A stretch of 64,000 nt of DNA from Pasteurellaceae bacterium Macca. Lineage in GTDB: Bacteria > Pseudomonadota > Gammaproteobacteria > Enterobacterales > Pasteurellaceae. Where the stretch lies: assembly GCA_023101485.1 (NCBI GenBank), contig LVZB01000001.1:682001-746000 (forward strand), read 5' to 3'. Of the stretch, positions 19,351 through 30,386 are shown piece by piece. A program made the translations under genes and the position numbers. The notes under the pieces were generated by a model. That model made no database searches. It was not told the origin of the DNA and worked only from the letters and a program-made list of their open reading frames with translations. The stretch's first letter is position 1; each line of letters opens with the position of its first letter.

Positions 19351-20859
19351 ATGTTTGGTTTAGATCCAACCACAACGACATTCCTGATTTATATCATAGG
19401 GATGATCGCAATCGGCTTTTTTGCCTACCGTTTTACGAATAATTTATCCGACTATATTCTCGGCGGTCGCCGTTTGGGGAGCTTTGTGACAGGCTTATCC
19501 GCTGGTGCTTCAGATATGTCTGGTTGGTTATTGATGGGATTACCCGGGGCAGTTTATGCCTCTGGCTTGATTGAGGGCTGGATTGCCATTGGTTTAACCG
19601 TCGGGGCATACCTCAACTGGCTGTTTGTTGCGGGTCGTTTGCGTATGCACACGGAATATAATCAAAACGCTCTGACTTTGCCGGAGTATTTCCACCACCG
19701 CTTTGGTGATAATACCAAAATCCTCAAAATTGTTTCGGCTACCATTATTCTGTTCTTCTTTGCCATTTACTGTGCTTCGGGTGTGGTTGCCGGTGCGCGT
19801 TTATTTGAGAATTTATTTGGTGTGCCTTATGCCACTGCGCTATGGTATGGTGCATTAGCCACCATCGTTTATACCTTTATCGGTGGCTTTTTAGCGGTAA
19901 GTTGGACAGATACGATCCAAGCCTCCTTAATGCTTTTCGCTCTATTCTTAACGCCTCTGTTTGTGTTATTCCAACTTGGCGGGGTAGAAGCAACTCAACA
20001 AGTTATTGCAGAAGCCGGAGCTGCTGCACAACGTGATTTCACGGATCTCTTTACTGGCACAACAGTAATTGGTTTGTTAAGTCTTTCCGCTTGGGGATTA
20101 GGCTATTTTGGGCAACCTCATATTCTTGCACGTTTCATGGCAGCAGATAGTGTGAAATCAATTCCTAATGCTCGCCGTATTAGTATGACGTGGATGATCA
20201 TCTGTTTAATTGGTGCAGTCGGGATTGGATTTTTTGGGCAAGCCTATTTCTTTGCTCACCAAGAACATGCAAATATAGTTAATGCTAATCATGAGCAAGT
20301 CTTTATTGAGCTCTCTAAATTGTTATTTAATCCATGGATTGCTGGTGTGTTACTTTCCGCCATTTTAGCAGCCGTCATGAGTACATTAAGCTGTCAGCTA
20401 CTGATCTGTTCAAGTGCAATTACCGAAGATTTTTACAAAGGTTTAATTCGTCCGAATGCTAGCCAAAAAGAGCTTGTTTGGATTGGTCGTGCGATGGTGC
20501 TTGCCATTGCGGTATTAGCGATTTTCTTCGCCCAAGATCCAAATAGTAAAGTTTTAGGTTTAGTTTCTTATGCTTGGGCTGGTTTCGGTTGTGCCTTTGG
20601 ACCGGTGGTTATTCTTTCCCTCTTCTGGAAACGCATGAATGCAGCCGGTGCGATGGCAGGTATGGTCACTGGGGCGGTAGTAGTTGTTTTCTGGAATAAA
20701 CTTGTTCCAGACAGCGGTATCTATGAAATGATCCCAGGCTTTATCTCCGCATTAATAGTGATTATTTGTGTATCTCTGGTCACTTCTGCCCCAAGCCAAG
20801 AGGTGGTGGCTGTGTTTGAAAAAGCACAAAAAGCTTACAATGATGAAATGAAGAAATAA
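19351..20859 (+). CDS. putP: Sodium/proline symporter
   Basis: PutP imports proline with sodium across the inner membrane (SSS family). The 502-residue protein is strongly hydrophobic with about 13 membrane helices. Family motifs include the N-terminal LGGRRLGSFVTGLSAGASDMSGW-type segment (around residues 38-60), in which the sodium-site Asp and Ser lie. AAGGGGAATC precedes the ATG. It sits directly before putA, forming the proline uptake and breakdown unit. Confidence 0.95.
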   Translation: MFGLDPTTTTFLIYIIGMIAIGFFAYRFTNNLSDYILGGRRLGSFVTGLSAGASDMSGWLLMGLPGAVYASGLIEGWIAIGLTVGAYLNWLFVAGRLRMHTEYNQNALTLPEYFHHRFGDNTKILKIVSATIILFFFAIYCASGVVAGARLFENLFGVPYATALWYGALATIVYTFIGGFLAVSWTDTIQASLMLFALFLTPLFVLFQLGGVEATQQVIAEAGAAAQRDFTDLFTGTTVIGLLSLSAWGLGYFGQPHILARFMAADSVKSIPNARRISMTWMIICLIGAVGIGFFGQAYFFAHQEHANIVNANHEQVFIELSKLLFNPWIAGVLLSAILAAVMSTLSCQLLICSSAITEDFYKGLIRPNASQKELVWIGRAMVLAIAVLAIFFAQDPNSKVLGLVSYAWAGFGCAFGPVVILSLFWKRMNAAGAMAGMVTGAVVVVFWNKLVPDSGIYEMIPGFISALIVIICVSLVTSAPSQEVVAVFEKAQKAYNDEMKK

Positions 20860-20861
20860 AC

Positions 20862-20899
20862 AAAAGGCGGTGACTGCGTAAGGAGTAACCGCCTTTTTT
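20862..20899 (+). terminator. Terminator between putP and putA
   Basis: AAAAGGCGGT and ACCGCCTTTT pair, with an inner ACT/AGT block, followed by TTTT. The position suggests that putA may depend partly on read-through or on its own promoter. Confidence 0.85.
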
Positions 20900-20923
20900 A
20901 TTGATAATAAAGAGGAAATAACT

Positions 20924-23900
20924 ATGTCTCACTATCATCTACTACCAAGTACTGAAATCCGCCCAAGTTTAAGCACCCATTATCGTATTGACGAACAGCG
21001 CCTCGTTCAAGGGCTTATAGAGCAAGCGCGTACCGATGAACTTGCCCCTGAAATTAAAGCACTCACTCATAAGCTCGTGAGTAAAGTCCGCGCCTCTCGT
21101 AAAAAAGCCAGTGGTGTGGATGCCTTAATGCATGAATTTTCCCTTTCTAGCCAAGAAGGGGTGGCGTTGATGTGTTTAGCGGAGGCGTTACTCCGTATTC
21201 CGGATAGCGCCACGGCAGATAAACTCATTCGCGATAAAATTGCCAAAGGCGACTGGCGTTCCCACGTTGGGAATAGCCCTTCCCTTTTTGTTAATGCGGC
21301 GGCATGGGGGTTAGTTGTTACGGGAAAACTCGTTTCTTCCCACAGTGAGAAAAAATTAGGTTCAGCATTGGCTAGCCTTATCCAAAAAGGGGGCGAGCCG
21401 TTAATTCGTAAAGGGGTGGATGTGGCAATGCGTTTGCTGGGCAAACAATTTGTGACGGGGGAAACAATCCAAACTGCGATTAAAAATGGCGAAAAACGCT
21501 TTGCAATGGGCTATCGTTACAGCTACGACATGCTCGGCGAAGCCGCTTTTACCAAAGAAGATGCCCAACGCTATTATGACGATTATGTTGCTTCGATTCA
21601 CGCCGTAGGCGCAACTTCCCATGGCTTAGGGGTTTATCAATCTTCGGGGGTGTCGGTCAAACTCTCGGCTATTCATCCTCGTTATAGCTTGGCACAACAT
21701 CAACGTGTGATGGATGAACTCTACCCACGTTTAAAAGCCCTCTTTTTACTTGCGAAGCAGTACGATATTGGGCTTAATATTGATGCCGAAGAGGCAGACC
21801 GCCTCGAACTCTCCTTAGATTTAATGGATAGATTACTCACCGATCCCGATTTAGCCAACTTTAACGGTATCGGTTTTGTGGTACAAGCCTATCAAAAACG
21901 TTGCCCTTATGTGATTGATTATTTGATTGAAAAAGCCAGAGAGAACAACCGTCAATTAATGATCCGCTTAGTGAAAGGGGCGTATTGGGATACGGAAGTA
22001 AAACGGGCGCAAACAGATGGCACAGCGGGTTATCCGGTCTTCTCCCGTAAAGTCCATACGGACTTAAACTACATTGTTTGTGCGAAGAAATTACTCGCCG
22101 CCCAAGATGTCATCTACCCACAATTTGCGACCCACAATGCCCAAACACTCTCGACGGTTTATCACTTAGCCAAAGGCAAACGCTTTGAATTCCAATGCTT
22201 ACATGGCATGGGCGAAACGCTCTATGACCAAGTTGTCGGCGCAGAAAACTTAAATGTGCAATGCCGTATTTATGCCCCTGTGGGTTCTTATCAAACGCTG
22301 TTAGCTTATTTGGTACGCCGTCTTTTAGAAAATGGTGCAAATAGCTCCTTCGTCAATCAAATTGTTGATGAGAATTTCAGCCTTGACGATTTAGCCCAAG
22401 ACCCGGTGGAAAAAGCACAACGCACCTCTGGCACAATGCACGAGAAAATTCCCCTTCCTCTCTCTCTCTTTGGGGAAAATCGCCAAAATTCAAAGGGCTA
22501 CGATCTTACCGATGCGACACACCTGCGTGATCTCCAAACGCAATTAAATCAGCTTGCTGAGCAGACTTACCAAGCTACCGCACAAATTGCATCAGGAAGC
22601 GGACAAAAAGGCGAAAAACATGCCGTTTATAACCCTGCTAACCAAAGCGAATTAGTCGGGGAAGTGGTTGATGCGACGGTCGAAGATGTTGAACAAGCCT
22701 TCGCCAATGCCCAAGCCTTCCAAGCTGAATGGCAAGCCGTTGAACCTGAAAAACGGGCAGTAATGCTTGAAAAAATGGCTGACTTAATGGAAGCCAATAT
22801 GCCACAGCTCTTTGATTTAGCGGTGAGAGAAGCGGGTAAAACCTTAAATAACGCCATTGCAGAGGTGCGTGAAGCGGTGGATTTCTGCCGTTATTATGCC
22901 CAAGAGGTGCGGAATAATGCCGAGCAATACCGCCAACCGCGTGGCATTGTGGTGGCGATTAGCCCGTGGAATTTCCCTTTAGCGATTTTTGTTGGGGAAG
23001 TGTCTTCCGCCTTAGTGGCTGGTAATGTGGTATTAGCAAAACCAGCGGAGCAAACCTCCTTAATGGCGCACTATGCAGTGAGCTTATTCTATCAAGCAGG
23101 GGTGCCAACCTCGGCGTTACAATGCTTACCGGGAAGCGGTAAAGTGGTGGGAACCGCCTTAGTCAGCAATCCAAATGTCAATGGTGTGATTTTCACTGGC
23201 TCAACGGATACCGCAAAACTGATTAACCGTAATTTACAAAATAATGACGGAATTCGACCGCTTGTTGCCGAAACGGGTGGGCAAAATGCGATGATTGTTG
23301 ATAGCTCCGCCCTTGGGGAGCAAGTTGTGGCCGATGTGCTGAACTCAGCATTCGACTCCGCCGGCCAACGCTGTTCGGCTTTACGGGTCTTGTATTTACA
23401 ACGGGATATTGCCGATCACATTCTCACGATGCTTAAAGGTGCAATGGCGGAGTTAAATGTGGGGATGCCACAATCGTTGAATACGGATGTTGGTCCTGTA
23501 ATTGATACCATTGCCCAACAACGCCTGCTCAATCATATTGAAGAGATGAAAAAAGTCTCGAAATCTTGCTACCAAGTGCCGATTCCGGCTGATCTTGCTG
23601 AAAAAGGCATTTTTGTGCCACCTACGCTCCTTGAAATTGACAGTATTCGTCAGCTCAAACAGGAAGTGTTTGGCCCAGTGCTTCACGTTATCCGCTTTGA
23701 CGGCGAGAATCTCAACCAAGTGATGACGGAGATTAACTCCACCGGCTTTGGGCTAACGAGCGGTTTGCATAGCCGAATTGATGAAACCGTGGAGTGCTGG
23801 CTAAATACCATTCATGCCGGTAACCTTTATGTCAATCGTAATACCGTTGGTGCCGTTGTTGGCGTTCAGCCATTTGGTGGAATGGGCTTGTCTGGCACGG

Positions 23901-24526
23901 GGCCAAAAGCCGGTGGGCCACTCTATTTACAACGCTTAGCTCAATGCCCAACATGGCAGTTAAATGGCTTAACAGGGGAGAGCGAAGAGCGCGATCTCAA
24001 TGCCCTCACCCAAGCGGTGCGTTCATTACTCAGTGGCGAAGCACAACAGCAAACGCTGGATTTAATGAAACAGCTCACGGTGAAATCCCCACTTGGTCAA
24101 AGCTATGTGATGCAAGGCATTACCGGCGAATCGAACTACTTACGCTTAGTTTCTCGCCCTCTGATTGCCATTGGTAAAGGTTCTCTCGTTCAACAGCTCC
24201 AAGCCTTGATAGCGATTGTCATTGCCGGAAGCCAAGGGGTGGTGGAAAAAGAGAGTGAATTAGCCAATCACATTGGTGCATTGCGTGATCATCTCCGTGT
24301 TGTCAATGATTTCAATGACTTAGCGAATTTAAGCGTGCTTATCGTCTTAGATCCCCTCACTGCGGAAGAAAAAACGCACTATGCGAATCGCCAAGGGGCG
24401 ATTCTCACCTACATTGAAAGCCTTGAATTAGCCTTGTCGTTATTACCGTTGGTTCATGAAAAAGCCATCAGCATTAACACCACCGCCGCAGGGGGCAATG
24501 CAAGTTTAATGGCAGAAATGGATTAA
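20924..24526 (+). CDS. putA: Bifunctional proline dehydrogenase / P5C dehydrogenase
   Basis: PutA oxidises proline to glutamate in two steps, feeding electrons to the quinone pool at the membrane. The 1200-residue chain has the proline dehydrogenase barrel (about residues 200-520; YAPVGSYQTLLAYLVRRLLENG region) and the aldehyde dehydrogenase domain (about 580-1060; SPWNFPLAIFVGE, catalytic Cys817 in GQRCSALR). It ends with the conserved TTAAGGNASLM. The ribbon-helix-helix repressor domain of E. coli PutA is missing: the protein starts where that domain would end, so it should be bifunctional, not autoregulatory. Confidence 0.96.
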   Translation: MSHYHLLPSTEIRPSLSTHYRIDEQRLVQGLIEQARTDELAPEIKALTHKLVSKVRASRKKASGVDALMHEFSLSSQEGVALMCLAEALLRIPDSATADKLIRDKIAKGDWRSHVGNSPSLFVNAAAWGLVVTGKLVSSHSEKKLGSALASLIQKGGEPLIRKGVDVAMRLLGKQFVTGETIQTAIKNGEKRFAMGYRYSYDMLGEAAFTKEDAQRYYDDYVASIHAVGATSHGLGVYQSSGVSVKLSAIHPRYSLAQHQRVMDELYPRLKALFLLAKQYDIGLNIDAEEADRLELSLDLMDRLLTDPDLANFNGIGFVVQAYQKRCPYVIDYLIEKARENNRQLMIRLVKGAYWDTEVKRAQTDGTAGYPVFSRKVHTDLNYIVCAKKLLAAQDVIYPQFATHNAQTLSTVYHLAKGKRFEFQCLHGMGETLYDQVVGAENLNVQCRIYAPVGSYQTLLAYLVRRLLENGANSSFVNQIVDENFSLDDLAQDPVEKAQRTSGTMHEKIPLPLSLFGENRQNSKGYDLTDATHLRDLQTQLNQLAEQTYQATAQIASGSGQKGEKHAVYNPANQSELVGEVVDATVEDVEQAFANAQAFQAEWQAVEPEKRAVMLEKMADLMEANMPQLFDLAVREAGKTLNNAIAEVREAVDFCRYYAQEVRNNAEQYRQPRGIVVAISPWNFPLAIFVGEVSSALVAGNVVLAKPAEQTSLMAHYAVSLFYQAGVPTSALQCLPGSGKVVGTALVSNPNVNGVIFTGSTDTAKLINRNLQNNDGIRPLVAETGGQNAMIVDSSALGEQVVADVLNSAFDSAGQRCSALRVLYLQRDIADHILTMLKGAMAELNVGMPQSLNTDVGPVIDTIAQQRLLNHIEEMKKVSKSCYQVPIPADLAEKGIFVPPTLLEIDSIRQLKQEVFGPVLHVIRFDGENLNQVMTEINSTGFGLTSGLHSRIDETVECWLNTIHAGNLYVNRNTVGAVVGVQPFGGMGLSGTGPKAGGPLYLQRLAQCPTWQLNGLTGESEERDLNALTQAVRSLLSGEAQQQTLDLMKQLTVKSPLGQSYVMQGITGESNYLRLVSRPLIAIGKGSLVQQLQALIAIVIAGSQGVVEKESELANHIGALRDHLRVVNDFNDLANLSVLIVLDPLTAEEKTHYANRQGAILTYIESLELALSLLPLVHEKAISINTTAAGGNASLMAEMD

Positions 24527-24599
24527 AAGTGACATAAAAAACGGCTGTGATGTTCAACAAGCGGTCGTTTTTTCTCAACAATTTGTCTAACCATCATAA

Positions 24600-24631
24600 A
24601 AAAACGCCAAGATCATCATCTCGGCGTTTTT
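24600..24631. terminator. Bidirectional terminator between putA and obgE
   Basis: AAAAACGCC and GGCGTTTTT pair, with an inner AGAT/ATCT block and a short loop. A-run and T-run on either side allow use by both convergent genes. Uptake signals flank it on each side (24560, 24640). Confidence 0.9.
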
Positions 24632-24670
24632 GAGTCATACAAGCGGTCTGATTTTTAGCAAAATTTGCGT

Positions 24671-25846
<1,176 letters not shown>

Positions 25847-26001
25847 CTATCCTAATAATTATGCAATATAAAAAACGCGCTATTCTAGCAAAGAATTGTG
25901 CCGTTGCCTAAAACAAGCGGTCATTTTGGTCGAACAATTTGCAAATCCGCCATAAACGGCTACAATGCCGAAACTTTTTTTACTGATTGAAAGGAATTTT
26001 T

Positions 26002-26577
26002 ATGAAAATTACCAAAAATGTGGTGCCAAGCATCGCTTACCAAGTTCGCACTCAAGACGGCGTATTAGTTGATGAAGCCCCTGTTGAGCAACCTCTTGAA
26101 TATTTACACGGTCATAATAACTTAGTCATTGGCTTAGAAAATGCGTTAGAAGGCAAAGCCGTTGGCGATACGTTTGAAGTGCGTGTAAAACCAGAAGAAG
26201 CCTACGGTGAATACAACGACAATATGGTTCAACGTGTGCCGGCGGATGTCTTTATGGGCGTGGATGAATTAGAAGTAGGGATGCGTTTTATCGCAGATAC
26301 CGATTTAGGCCCATTACCGGTGGTGATTACCGAAGTGGATGGCGATGAAGTCGTTGTGGATGGTAACCATATGCTAGCCGGTCAAGAATTACTCTTCTCC
26401 GTGGAAGTTGTTGCCACGCGTGAAGCGACATTAGAAGAGATCGCCCACGGTCATATTCACCAAGAAGGCGGTTGCTGTGGCGGACACGATAGCGATGAAG
26501 AAGGCCACGGTTGTTGCGGTGGTCACCACGATCACGGACATCACCACGGACACGGTGGTTGTGGATGTAGCCACTAA
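26002..26577 (+). CDS. slyD: FKBP-type peptidyl-prolyl isomerase SlyD
   Basis: SlyD is a cytoplasmic prolyl isomerase and chaperone that also stores nickel. The FKBP domain shows ITKNVVPSIAYQV and GLENALEGKAVGD, with the inserted flap chaperone domain in between. The tail after residue 150 is packed with His, Cys and Gly (GCCGGHHDHGHHHGHGGCG), the metal-binding hallmark of SlyD. I chose the ATG at 26002 because AAAGGAA precedes it; an ATG at 25987 would place extra residues before the conserved start. 191 residues. Confidence 0.93.
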   Translation: MKITKNVVPSIAYQVRTQDGVLVDEAPVEQPLEYLHGHNNLVIGLENALEGKAVGDTFEVRVKPEEAYGEYNDNMVQRVPADVFMGVDELEVGMRFIADTDLGPLPVVITEVDGDEVVVDGNHMLAGQELLFSVEVVATREATLEEIAHGHIHQEGGCCGGHDSDEEGHGCCGGHHDHGHHHGHGGCGCSH

Positions 26578-26595
26578 CCCCAAGTTGGTTGAACG

Positions 26596-28116
26596 ATGAG
26601 TGATACCCCTGTTCTCAACGGCACGGATTATCTCCGTGCCATTTTAAGCTCTAACATCTACGATCTCGCCCAAGTCACGCCATTACAAAAAATGGCAAAG
26701 CTCTCTGAACGCTTAGGCAATCACATCTTTATTAAGCGTGAAGATCGTCAGCCCGTCCATAGTTTCAAACTCCGTGGCGCTTATGCCATGATCTCCCACC
26801 TCTCTCCCGCCCAAAAATCCGCCGGTGTTATCGCGGCATCCGCAGGAAATCACGCCCAAGGTGTTGCCCTTTCTGCAAAACATTTGGGGTTGCGTGCCTT
26901 GATTGTGATGCCAGAAAAAACGCCGAGTATTAAAGTCGATGGGGTGCGAGGTTTCGGGGGAGAAGTGCTACTCTATGGCGCGAATTTTGATGAAGCCAAA
27001 GCCATTGAACTCGCCCAAGAACTGAACATGACCTTTGTCCATCCTTTCGATCACCCCCAAGTGATTGCAGGACAAGGCTCTATTGGTATGGAGCTACTCC
27101 AACAAAACGCGAATCTCAATTACCTTTTCGTGCCTGTCGGGGGCGGTGGCTTAATCGCTGGCATTGCGGTATTAATGAAACAGCTGATGCCGGAAGTCAA
27201 AATCATCGGCGTTGAATCTAAAGATTCCGCCTGTCTTTCTATGGCACTGCAAGCTGGCAGACCTGTTGATCTCCCCCATGTCGGCTTATTCGCCGATGGC
27301 GTTGCCGTTAAACGCATTGGCGATGAAACTTTCCGACTCTGTCAGCAATATGTGGATGATGTTATCCTCGTGGATAATGATGAAATCTGCGCTGCCCTCA
27401 AAGATGTTTTTGAAAATGTCCGCGCAGTGGCAGAACCTTCGGGAGCACTCTCCTTAGCTGGCTTAAAAAAATATGTTGCACAGCATAACCTACAAGGTCA
27501 AACGCTAAGTTGTATCTTGTCAGGGGCGAACCTCAATTTCCACACACTACGCTATGTTTCCGAACGTTGTGAAATCGGCGAAAAACACGAAGCTCTTCTC
27601 ACTGTCACGATTCCAGAACAGAAAGGTAGTTTCTTCACATTTAGCCAGATTCTCGGTAATCGTGCCGTGACGGAATTTAACTACCGCCACGCAGACGATC
27701 AACAAACCCGTATTTTTGTGGGGGTGAGAATCAGTGGTCATGCGGAAAAAGCTGAGATTATCAAAGAGTTAGAACAGCACGGCTATACTGTGACCGATCT
27801 CTCTGATGATGATATTGCCAAAACCCATATTCGTTATATGGTCGGCGGACGGGCAAGTTCCGTCACCCAAGAACAGCTCTACCGCTTTGATTTCCCTGAA
27901 CAGAAAGGAGCATTAGCACACTTCTTACAAACGCTGATCAACTGGGATATTTCGCTCTTTCACTACCGTGCCCACGGGGCAGACTACGGCGACATTTTGG
28001 CGGCATTTGTATTAGATGAACAACAAAAAGCGAGCTTTGAACAAGATCTCGCCAAATTAGGCTATCGTTGCACTAATGTGAGTGATAGCCTCTCCTATGG
28101 CTATTTTTTAAAATAA
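26596..28116 (+). CDS. ilvA: Threonine ammonia-lyase, biosynthetic
   Basis: IlvA deaminates threonine to 2-oxobutanoate, the first step to isoleucine. The PLP lysine is Lys58 in [10 protein letters not shown]; the phosphate loop is [10 protein letters not shown]. Two ACT-like regulatory domains occupy residues 325-506, so isoleucine feedback control is expected. 506 residues, close to the E. coli enzyme. It starts 18 bases after slyD, whose transcript it may share. No leader peptide or attenuator was seen, unlike the ilvGMEDA arrangement. Confidence 0.95.
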   Translation: MSDTPVLNGTDYLRAILSSNIYDLAQVTPLQKMAKLSERLGNHIFIKREDRQPVHSFKLRGAYAMISHLSPAQKSAGVIAASAGNHAQGVALSAKHLGLRALIVMPEKTPSIKVDGVRGFGGEVLLYGANFDEAKAIELAQELNMTFVHPFDHPQVIAGQGSIGMELLQQNANLNYLFVPVGGGGLIAGIAVLMKQLMPEVKIIGVESKDSACLSMALQAGRPVDLPHVGLFADGVAVKRIGDETFRLCQQYVDDVILVDNDEICAALKDVFENVRAVAEPSGALSLAGLKKYVAQHNLQGQTLSCILSGANLNFHTLRYVSERCEIGEKHEALLTVTIPEQKGSFFTFSQILGNRAVTEFNYRHADDQQTRIFVGVRISGHAEKAEIIKELEQHGYTVTDLSDDDIAKTHIRYMVGGRASSVTQEQLYRFDFPEQKGALAHFLQTLINWDISLFHYRAHGADYGDILAAFVLDEQQKASFEQDLAKLGYRCTNVSDSLSYGYFLK

Positions 28117-28138
28117 TTTTTTAAACGAGAAAAAATAT

Positions 28139-29473
28139 ATGGCTGAACGTAAATATTTTGGTACAGATGGTGTACGAGGCAAAGTGGGGCAATTCCCTAT
28201 CACCCCTGAATTTGCCCTAAAACTTGGCTGGGCAGCGGGTAAAATACTTGCCACACAAGGCTCAAAGAAAGTATTGATCGGAAAAGATACCCGCATTTCG
28301 GGCTATATGTTGGAATCCGCTCTTGAAGCCGGGTTAGCCGCCGCAGGGCTTTCTGCCGCATTCACCGGCCCAATGCCAACCCCTGCCATTGCCTATTTAA
28401 CACGCACATTCCGTGCCGAAGCAGGGATTGTGATCTCCGCTTCCCACAACCCTTACGATGATAACGGCATTAAATTCTTCTCTGCCAATGGCGAAAAATT
28501 ACCCGATGACGTGGAAGAAGCGATTGAAGCCATGCTCGATCAACCAATGGACTGCGTAGAATCCGCCGAACTGGGTCGTGCAAGCCGAATCAACGATGCC
28601 GCCGGTCGTTATATCGAATTTTGTAAAAGCACCTTCCCAAATCATCTCAGCCTTGCAGGGTATAAAATTGTGGTGGACTGTGCTAATGGCGCAACCTACC
28701 ATATTGCCCCTAACGTCATGCGTGAATTAGGGGCGGAAGTGATTGAAATCGGCACGCACCCAAGCGGTTTAAATATCAATGAAAAATGCGGAGCAACGGA
28801 TATTCAAGCCCTACAACAAGTGGTGGTGGAAGTGGGTGCCGATGTCGGTTTAGCCTATGACGGCGACGGCGACCGCCTCATTATGGTGGATCACTTAGGG
28901 AATAAAGTCGATGGCGACCAAATCCTCTTTATCATCGCTCGGGAAGCATTACGCGCCGGCAAATTACAAGGCGGTGTCGTTGGCACGTTAATGAGCAATA
29001 TGAGCCTCGAATTAGCCTTAAAAGAGCTCGCCATTCCATTTGTCCGTGCCAATGTCGGGGATCGCTATGTCCTTGAACAGCTAAAAGCCAAGGGCTGGAA
29101 GCTCGGGGGCGAAAACTCTGGTCATATCATCGTGTTAGACAAAAACACCACCGGCGACGGCATTATCGCCTCCCTTGAAGTGTTAAGTGCAATGGCAACT
29201 CACAAACTCAGCCTCAATGCCCTTGCCAAAGCCGTACCACTCTTTCCACAGGTACTACTCAACGTCCGCTTTGACGGTGGCGCTAACCCACTGGAAAGCG
29301 AAGAAGTGAAAGCCGTTGCTGCCGATGTTGAACAACGCTTAGCCGGTAAAGGGCGGATTCTCCTACGGAAATCCGGCACAGAACCGCTTATTCGTGTGAT
29401 GGTAGAGTGTGAAGATGCCACACTTGCCCAGCAGAGCGCGGAAGAGATTGTCGCGGCGGTAAAACGTCAATAA
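28139..29473 (+). CDS. glmM: Phosphoglucosamine mutase
   Basis: GlmM converts glucosamine-6-phosphate to glucosamine-1-phosphate for cell-wall and LPS precursors. The active phosphoserine is Ser102 in [13 protein letters not shown], the metal loop is DGDGDRL, and the sugar loop is GGENSGH. 444 residues, full length, beginning [14 protein letters not shown]. It lies 22 bases after ilvA and ends at a strong terminator. Confidence 0.97.
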   Translation: MAERKYFGTDGVRGKVGQFPITPEFALKLGWAAGKILATQGSKKVLIGKDTRISGYMLESALEAGLAAAGLSAAFTGPMPTPAIAYLTRTFRAEAGIVISASHNPYDDNGIKFFSANGEKLPDDVEEAIEAMLDQPMDCVESAELGRASRINDAAGRYIEFCKSTFPNHLSLAGYKIVVDCANGATYHIAPNVMRELGAEVIEIGTHPSGLNINEKCGATDIQALQQVVVEVGADVGLAYDGDGDRLIMVDHLGNKVDGDQILFIIAREALRAGKLQGGVVGTLMSNMSLELALKELAIPFVRANVGDRYVLEQLKAKGWKLGGENSGHIIVLDKNTTGDGIIASLEVLSAMATHKLSLNALAKAVPLFPQVLLNVRFDGGANPLESEEVKAVAADVEQRLAGKGRILLRKSGTEPLIRVMVECEDATLAQQSAEEIVAAVKRQ

Positions 29474-29485
29474 TCAACAGAAAGA

Positions 29486-29509
29486 AAAAGGTGGGGCAAC
29501 CCACCTTTT
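29486..29509 (+). terminator. Terminator after glmM
   Basis: AAAAGGTGGG and CCCACCTTTT pair around a GCAA tetraloop, 13 bases after the glmM stop. Confidence 0.9.
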
Positions 29510-29571
29510 GCAAATTTTTCTCAAAATTTAACCGCTTGTGGCAATGCCCAAGCATCATCATAGGGGGCTTT

Positions 29572-30231
29572 ATGGATCAACTCGAACTCAAAAAAATCGC
29601 TGCGCGTGCAGCCTTAAAATATGTGAAACCGGACACCATTGTCGGCGTCGGTAGTGGCTCAACGGTGAATTGCTTTATTGAAGCTTTAGGCGAAATGGCA
29701 GGAAAAATCAAAGGTGCGGTGGCAGCGTCTAAACATTCAGAAGAATTGTTGCGTCAGCAAGGCATTGACGTGTTTAGTGCTAATGATGTGTCAAGCCTTG
29801 ATGTCTATATTGACGGCGCAGATGAAATCACCCCTCAAGGTTATATGATTAAAGGCGGTGGCGCGGCATTAACCCGTGAAAAAATTGTCAGCTCCCTCGC
29901 CAAAAAATTTATCTGTATTGTCGATGCGAGTAAGCAAGTTAATGTACTCGGTTCGACTTTTGCTTTACCCGTGGAAGTGATCCCTATGGCACGTTCTTAT
30001 GTAGCACGTCAGTTAGTGGCATTAGGTGGTTCGCCTGAATACCGCGAAGGTGTGGTCACAGACAACGGCAATGTGATTTTAGATGTGTATAACTTTAAGA
30101 TCCTCGAACCACTTAAAATGGAACAGACGATCAATAACATCGCCGGTGTGGTAACCAATGGGATCTTCGCCCAGCGTTACGCGAATGTCACGATTGTTGG
30201 CACACCCGAAGGTGCAAAAGTGATTGAATAA
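29572..30231 (+). CDS. rpiA: Ribose-5-phosphate isomerase A
   Basis: RpiA interconverts ribose-5-phosphate and ribulose-5-phosphate in the pentose phosphate pathway. Motifs include [24 protein letters not shown] with the active-site acids, and [13 protein letters not shown]. From the ATG at 29572, preceded by AGGGGGC, the protein has 219 residues, the family length. An in-frame ATG at 29491 would overlap the glmM terminator and is not used. Confidence 0.96.
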   Translation: MDQLELKKIAARAALKYVKPDTIVGVGSGSTVNCFIEALGEMAGKIKGAVAASKHSEELLRQQGIDVFSANDVSSLDVYIDGADEITPQGYMIKGGGAALTREKIVSSLAKKFICIVDASKQVNVLGSTFALPVEVIPMARSYVARQLVALGGSPEYREGVVTDNGNVILDVYNFKILEPLKMEQTINNIAGVVTNGIFAQRYANVTIVGTPEGAKVIE

Positions 30232-30386
30232 CCTTTCATTATGCTTTGCAAAATCTGCTAAAAAATTGAGCGCTTGTAAGCCACTATTTTCAATGAATTT
30301 AAGAAAAAGGGCGAACAAGCGTTTAATTTTATTGTCCATTACTACACCGTTTTACGGCATATCAATTAAAAACAAAAGGAGACATC

